Source of the DNA: PFJX01 sp031426735
Lineage (GTDB): Bacteria > Pseudomonadota > Gammaproteobacteria > Burkholderiales > Thiobacillaceae
Reading direction: 5' to 3'
Assembly (NCBI GenBank): GCA_031426735.1
Contig: JASJPK010000084.1
Location: 4,136-68,135, forward strand
Length of the DNA: 64,000 bases
Shown here: positions 60,169-64,000 of the stretch, one piece after another
How positions within the stretch are numbered: the stretch's first letter is position 1
How the letters are laid out: each line of letters starts with the position of its first letter
The notes under the pieces: model-generated
Seen by the model: the letters and a program-made list of their open reading frames with translations, nothing else
Database searches by the model: none
Told to the model about the DNA's origin: nothing
Translations under genes and position numbers: made by a program

Positions 60169-60555
60169 ATGCGTCACTACGAGATCGTCTTCATCGTGCA
60201 CCCGGATCAAAGCGAGCAAGTGCCCGCCATGATCGAGCGCTACAAAACCGTAATCGCCGCCAAGGGTGGTCACATTCATCGTCTGGAAGACTGGGGCCGC
60301 CTGCAACTGGCCTACACCATCCAGAAAATGCACAAAGCCCATTACATTCTGATGAACATCGAGATCGACCAGGAAACCCTGGACGAGCTGGAGCACGGTT
60401 TCCGCTTCAACGATGCCATCCTGCGCCACCTGACGCTGGTACGTGACGAAGCCGTCACCACCCCGTCGCCGCAGATGAAGGGCGAAAAAGCGCGCAACCT
60501 GCTGGTCCCGCAGCCCAACGAACCCGCCGCGGAAACCGCTGCGGCCGCGGCCTGA
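60169..60555 (+). CDS. rpsF: 30S ribosomal protein S6
   Basis: Encodes 128 residues: MRHYEIVFIVHPDQSEQV at the start, GGHIHRLEDWGRLQLAYTI near 40, and HYILMNIEIDQETLDEL. S6 binds S18 in the small subunit platform. The C-terminal tail is extended and Ala/Glu-rich. AAAAGGAG precedes the ATG. Its TGA overlaps the likely CTG start of priB. Confidence 0.97.
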   Translation: MRHYEIVFIVHPDQSEQVPAMIERYKTVIAAKGGHIHRLEDWGRLQLAYTIQKMHKAHYILMNIEIDQETLDELEHGFRFNDAILRHLTLVRDEAVTTPSPQMKGEKARNLLVPQPNEPAAETAAAAA

Positions 60556-60842
60556 ACCAGTTCGAACTCGTCGGTAGTCTGATGGCGACATCAGGCCCGC
60601 GCACTACCCCGGCTGGCATGCCTGTTTTGCGGTTCCAGGTGAAACACACCTCGGTGCAGCAGGAAGCGGACAGAACCCGGCCGGTAGAGGTTGAAGCAGA
60701 TCTGGTGGCTTACGGCAAAGTGGCTGAGGGACTGGCGAAAACCAAACCCGGCGACCGACTCAAGCTCACCGGCTTCATCGACCGCAAAGGCGTGCGCAAT
60801 CCGCAACTCGAACTGCATGTGACCGGTTTTGAGTACATGTGA
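60552..60842 (+). CDS. priB: Primosomal replication protein PriB
   Basis: Encodes 96 residues if it starts at CTG 60552-60554, which overlaps the rpsF stop as CTGA. That start gives the first strand NQFELVGSL seen in PriB; the first ATG (60582) would remove it. The single-strand-binding OB fold continues with TPAGMPVLRFQVKHTS and GDRLKLTGFIDRK. PriB helps restart stalled replication forks. Gene order rpsF-priB-rpsR-rplI is standard for the group. Confidence 0.88.
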   Translation: MNQFELVGSLMATSGPRTTPAGMPVLRFQVKHTSVQQEADRTRPVEVEADLVAYGKVAEGLAKTKPGDRLKLTGFIDRKGVRNPQLELHVTGFEYM

Positions 60843-60908
60843 ATTTGGATTACTGGCTCCGGCTTAATTTAAACCCCGCCGGAACCGACTCGATCAAGGA
60901 GTAATGAA

Positions 60909-61181
60909 ATGGCGTTCATCAAACGCAAGCCCCGCCCCAAGAACCCCAACGGTGCAGCCCTGTTCCGCCGCCGCAAGTTCTGCCGCTTCACTGCCGAGAA
61001 GGTCAAGGAAGTGGACTACAAGGACGTCGACGTGCTGAAGGACTTCGTCAACGAACTGGGCAAGATCATCCCCGCCCGCATTACCGGCACCAAAGCCAAG
61101 TATCAGCGTCAGTTGTCGGTCGCCATCGAACGCGCCCGCTTCCTGGCCCTGCTGCCGTACACCGACCAACACAACATCTGA
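60909..61181 (+). CDS. rpsR: 30S ribosomal protein S18
   Basis: Encodes 90 residues with RRRKFCRFTAEKVKEVDYKD near 18 and the RITGTKAKYQRQLSVAIERAR RNA-binding segment split over 56-77. Partner of S6. AAGGAG precedes the ATG. A third member of the operon. Confidence 0.97.
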   Translation: MAFIKRKPRPKNPNGAALFRRRKFCRFTAEKVKEVDYKDVDVLKDFVNELGKIIPARITGTKAKYQRQLSVAIERARFLALLPYTDQHNI

Positions 61182-61194
61182 TCAGGAGCACGAC

Positions 61195-61644
61195 ATGGAA
61201 ATCATCCTGATGGATAAAGTGGCCAACCTGGGCAATCTGGGCGATGTGGTCAACGTCAAGCACGGTTACGCGCGCAACTACCTGATTCCTCAGGGCATGG
61301 CCAAGCGCGCCACCAAAATCAACGTTGCCGCGTTCGAAGAGCGCAAGGCCGAACTGGAAAAGCAAGCCGCTGAAAAGCTGGCCGCCGCCCAGGCCCGTGC
61401 CGACAAGCTCTCCGGCATCAGCGTCAAGGTCAGCCAGAAAGCCGGCGTCGATGGCCGCCTGTTCGGTTCCATCACCAACGTCGACATCGCCGCCGCGCTG
61501 ACCGCGCAAGGCTTCGAAGTCGCCAAGGCGGAAGTGCGCATGCCGGACGGCCCGTTCAAGACCGTCGGCGAATACAGCGTCACCCTGTCGCTGCACACCG
61601 ACGTCACCACCGACGTCACCGTGGTGGTAGTGGGCGAGCAGTAA
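61195..61644 (+). CDS. rplI: 50S ribosomal protein L9
   Basis: Encodes 149 residues: MEIILMDKVANLGNLGDVV, GYARNYLIPQGMA near 25, a long connecting helix (about 42-75) and the C-terminal domain with DGRLFGSIT. Binds 23S rRNA near the L1 stalk. CAGGAG precedes the ATG. Followed by a strong terminator. Confidence 0.97.
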   Translation: MEIILMDKVANLGNLGDVVNVKHGYARNYLIPQGMAKRATKINVAAFEERKAELEKQAAEKLAAAQARADKLSGISVKVSQKAGVDGRLFGSITNVDIAAALTAQGFEVAKAEVRMPDGPFKTVGEYSVTLSLHTDVTTDVTVVVVGEQ

Positions 61645-61671
61645 GCTCACACGCTTCCTCGTGTTGAAACG

Positions 61672-61705
61672 AAGAAAGGCCGCGCAAGCGGCCTTTCTTG
61701 TTTTT
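61672..61705 (+). terminator. Intrinsic terminator of the rpsF operon
   Basis: AAGAAAGGCCGC, loop GCAA, GCGGCCTTTCTT, then G and five T: a perfect 12-bp stem with a GNRA loop. Confidence 0.95.
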
Positions 61706-61749
61706 GCCCTGTGCCGCCTGAAGTCGTACTGGCTGACGCTGAAAAAGCC

Positions 61750-61777
61750 GTAGGTCGGCATTCCCATGCCGACGACC
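61750..61777. repeat. GTAG-headed palindrome, class G
   Basis: GTAGGTCGGCATTCC...GCCGACGACC: a short REP-like unit after rplI. Confidence 0.55.
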
Positions 61778-61832
61778 TGCCTCGCGGCGGGGTTTGCCGC
61801 CTGCTTCCGCAAAGGCAATCGGATGTTGGAAC

Positions 61833-61856
61833 GGCGGCAAAGGTTTGCCGCCCTAC
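61833..61856. repeat. GTAG-headed palindrome, class H (reverse)
   Basis: GGCGGCAAAGG then TTTGCCGCCCTAC; read on the other strand it begins GTAGGGCGGCAAA. The 413-bp gap between rplI and the adhesin gene holds the terminator and these two repeats; nothing else was recognised. Confidence 0.55.
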
Positions 61857-62057
61857 ACCGTGGAGCATCCGCATCAACGATCAGCTGATGGTCCGGCACC
61901 GATGCCAGCCTCTGCATGTCCTTCTTTACCCATGCCGAATTGCTGAAGGGTGCCGAGCGCCAGAGCAGCAGCGGAGCCCGCCTAAGGCGATTTGATCCAC
62001 CTTGTCCCGTGCAGTACCTCACAAGGGACAAGACGCGGCCAACTGCCGTTGCAAGGA

Positions 62058-64000
62058 TTATTCGTTGCGCTCGGAGATCACCACCACCCAGGATGTGCCG
62101 TCGACTTTGACAACGACCTGAATCGGCAGACCGCCGCTAGGCACGTTGGCGGCCACGAAACTCAGTTTCTCGCGGACGAAAGTCAACCAGCTCGGCAAGG
62201 CATCGCCAACTACGGTGGAAACCTGAACCGACGCATTGCCGCCACTCTGCTCTACGATCTGCGCAGGCAGCGCGAAGCTGAATCCTCCGCCCGAGGCCGA
62301 CAGAGTCTTGGGCACCGCGACGTTGATCATGCCGTTCGCGTTCGGTGTAGCTTCATTGACCAGGGAAACCGCGACCCCGGCGCTACCGGTTTGTACCGGC
62401 GAAACATCCGCGCCTGCAGGCCCGCTCGATCCGCCGCCGGAAGCGGCGCTGCCACCCGTATCCAGACCGCCGCCGACCGGCGCACCGGAACCCTCCACGC
62501 CGATCGAAGACGGCGGCGCCAGCGGTTCGGTATTGGTATCCAGGTTCGGCAACGCTGTCGCAATCTGCGGCGGCTGCGGCGGCAACGAACTGGAGGTGGT
62601 CACATCGACTATCGTCAGACCGCCCACGAACGTGTTGCCGCTATCGGCCAGTTGCACTCTGCCGGTCACTGACGAGACATATGCGCTGCCGCCGACATCG
62701 ATGTTCGTCTCGGATTCCTGCGTAACGTCGCCGTTAGAGTTGACCACGAGCTCACCGGAAGCCGATACATCGCCCAGCAGCAAGCCTCCGCTACCATCGT
62801 TGAGCGCCACGTCCTGACCGCTGAGTGAAACGGCTGCAACGAAATCATTGGCGGTATTGGTCAACGTGATGTCGCCGCCGGCGCTTAGATCGGCGTCGCC
62901 TGCAACGCTGATCGCGCTCCCTTCCGCCTGAACGATATCGCCTTCGAGGCCAACCACATCCAGCATCCCCGACACCGCGATATTGCCCAGCACCACGTCG
63001 CCCTCGACATCGCCGATGTTTGCATTGCCGCCTACCGTCAACGTACCGATGGCGCTCTGGCTGAATTGATCGGTAACGGTTAAATCGCCGCTAGTGCGCG
63101 TAGTACCGCCGGTTTGTTCGAACCTTGCCAGGTTGACGTCACCCGCGCTGTCAAAGACGCCGCCGGACTGGGTCAGCCCTTCCAGCACCACACCGCCTGA
63201 GCCGACATTAAGTTCCCCCCCTGTCACGGTGAGGCTTCCCGTCGATCCAAGCGCATCGATGTGGACCGGATTGCCGGATGCGGCGAAGGTCACATTGACA
63301 TTCGCCGGGATTTCAACCACCGCCACGTTGGACAGATCGGGCAGCGCCCCTCCCGCCCAGTTATCCGCATCGAACCAGTTGCCGTTCGGACCGCCAACCC
63401 AGATTACGCTAGCGAGGCGGGTGATATCAGCCGTCGTGGCGGTCTGGCTGGAGATGCTGTAGTTGCCCGCATCCGAACCGGAGTAATTGCTGCTTAGCGT
63501 AACGGCCTTGCCGACACCGACGTTCTTCGTATCGAACACACCGGAACTACTGATGACAAAGTCATCGCCGGACACCAGTCCATCCAGGGTCACGGCACCG
63601 GTATCGACCAAGGCCGAAGTGCTGCCGTCGTAGACCTTGTTCGCCGCCGTGAGGCCGCTCACCGTCAAGGCCTTGGCACCGATATTCGCCGTGGTTTCGG
63701 CCTGGCCGGTGATGCTGTAGTTGCCGACATCGGCGCCGCTGTAGTCGCTGCTCAAGCTGACCATCTTGCCGGTGCCGACGTTCTTGCTGTCGAACACGCC
63801 GCTGGCGGCCACGTTGAACACATCGCCCGCGACCAGGCCGTCGAGGACCGCGCCGGCCGTGCTGACCGTGGCCGTGACGTTGCCGTCGTAGACCTTGTTC
63901 GCTGCCGCGAGGCCGCTTACGGTCAAGGCCTTGGCGCCGATATTCGCCGTGGTTTCGGCCTGGCCGGTGATGCTGTAGTTACCGACATCGGCGCCGCTGT
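62058..64000 (-). CDS. Large adhesin with YDG/MBG-type repeats, C-terminal end (partial)
   Basis: The frame is open from a stop at 62058 to the right edge; about 647 residues are visible and the N-terminus is outside. At the edge side are YDG-type repeats of 86 residues (ALTVSGLxAANKVYDG, LDGLVxGD, GVFDxKNVGxGK, LSSxYSG, GNYSI). Then comes a beta-helix-like filamentous haemagglutinin region with short Gly/Asp-rich strands (from IWVGGPNGNWFDADNW), a Pro/Gly/Ser linker and a terminal domain ending VVVISERNE. Likely secreted by a two-partner system and surface bound. No transporter gene is in the window. Confidence 0.85.
   Translation of the reverse strand, partial: SGADVGNYSITGQAETTANIGAKALTVSGLAAANKVYDGNVTATVSTAGAVLDGLVAGDVFNVAASGVFDSKNVGTGKMVSLSSDYSGADVGNYSITGQAETTANIGAKALTVSGLTAANKVYDGSTSALVDTGAVTLDGLVSGDDFVISSSGVFDTKNVGVGKAVTLSSNYSGSDAGNYSISSQTATTADITRLASVIWVGGPNGNWFDADNWAGGALPDLSNVAVVEIPANVNVTFAASGNPVHIDALGSTGSLTVTGGELNVGSGGVVLEGLTQSGGVFDSAGDVNLARFEQTGGTTRTSGDLTVTDQFSQSAIGTLTVGGNANIGDVEGDVVLGNIAVSGMLDVVGLEGDIVQAEGSAISVAGDADLSAGGDITLTNTANDFVAAVSLSGQDVALNDGSGGLLLGDVSASGELVVNSNGDVTQESETNIDVGGSAYVSSVTGRVQLADSGNTFVGGLTIVDVTTSSSLPPQPPQIATALPNLDTNTEPLAPPSSIGVEGSGAPVGGGLDTGGSAASGGGSSGPAGADVSPVQTGSAGVAVSLVNEATPNANGMINVAVPKTLSASGGGFSFALPAQIVEQSGGNASVQVSTVVGDALPSWLTFVREKLSFVAANVPSGGLPIQVVVKVDGTSWVVVISERNE

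Overview
The window looks like chromosome of a GC-rich betaproteobacterium, of Rhodocyclales or Nitrosomonadales type. The evidence is the rpsF-priB-rpsR-rplI order with a beta-type PriB, PEP-CTERM exported proteins, a HiPIP, a CIO-type cytochrome bd oxidase, a GlrK/QseG/GlrR operon and a nitrogen-fixation fringe. No phage, plasmid backbone, tRNA, rRNA or CRISPR array was seen. The lineage is inferred from gene content only.

Layout. 0-5 kb: end of modC, a DUF3820 gene, a peptide deformylase, then two nif-type units (an LRV Fe-S protein with a companion gene, and nifE), each with a TGT-N10-ACA NifA site and a -24/-12 promoter. 5-12 kb: RIO kinase, a PAS kinase/NarL-type regulator pair, a small operon split by a MITE-like element, Hsp20, and a PAS-GGDEF-EAL protein. 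12-20 kb: two PEP-CTERM proteins, an EF-hand protein, the glrR-qseG-glrK operon, pgi and a lipoprotein. 20-27 kb: aminotransferase, thioredoxin, mtfA, typA, a cation transporter, a YbhP-like phosphatase, and a yqjD-yqjE-yqjK-type set. 27-33 kb: TlpA-like protein, a fused transaldolase-transketolase, and a di-heme cytochrome.

33-59 kb is a stress and envelope accessory region. It holds a DUF1269-type gene followed by ligD, ku and a MerR-TPR gene; a REP-associated transposase (RAYT) among many REP copies; DUF72; a PLD-VTT protein; DUF1328; an epimerase-SPW-VKOR fusion; an AI-2E transporter; a binding protein paired with a 1305-residue hybrid kinase; an entericidin-like peptide; a PRC-barrel protein; three DUF2173 paralogues; YihY; cydAB; a HiPIP; and a glycine-rich membrane protein. 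60-64 kb: the ribosomal operon and the C-terminal end of a YDG-repeat adhesin that runs off the right edge.

The main non-obvious signal is regulatory. Many accessory genes between 27 and 59 kb have a -24/-12 (sigma-54) promoter, and four of them have TGTC-N10-GACA-like sites about 100-200 bp upstream of the predicted start. That is the published operator form of the enhancer-binding protein GlrR, whose homologue is encoded at 13.2-16.5 kb. If real, one sigma-54 circuit would tie NHEJ repair, envelope lipoproteins and redox proteins together. A second layer is a rich set of GTAG-headed REP palindromes, some of which supply the stop codons of genes.
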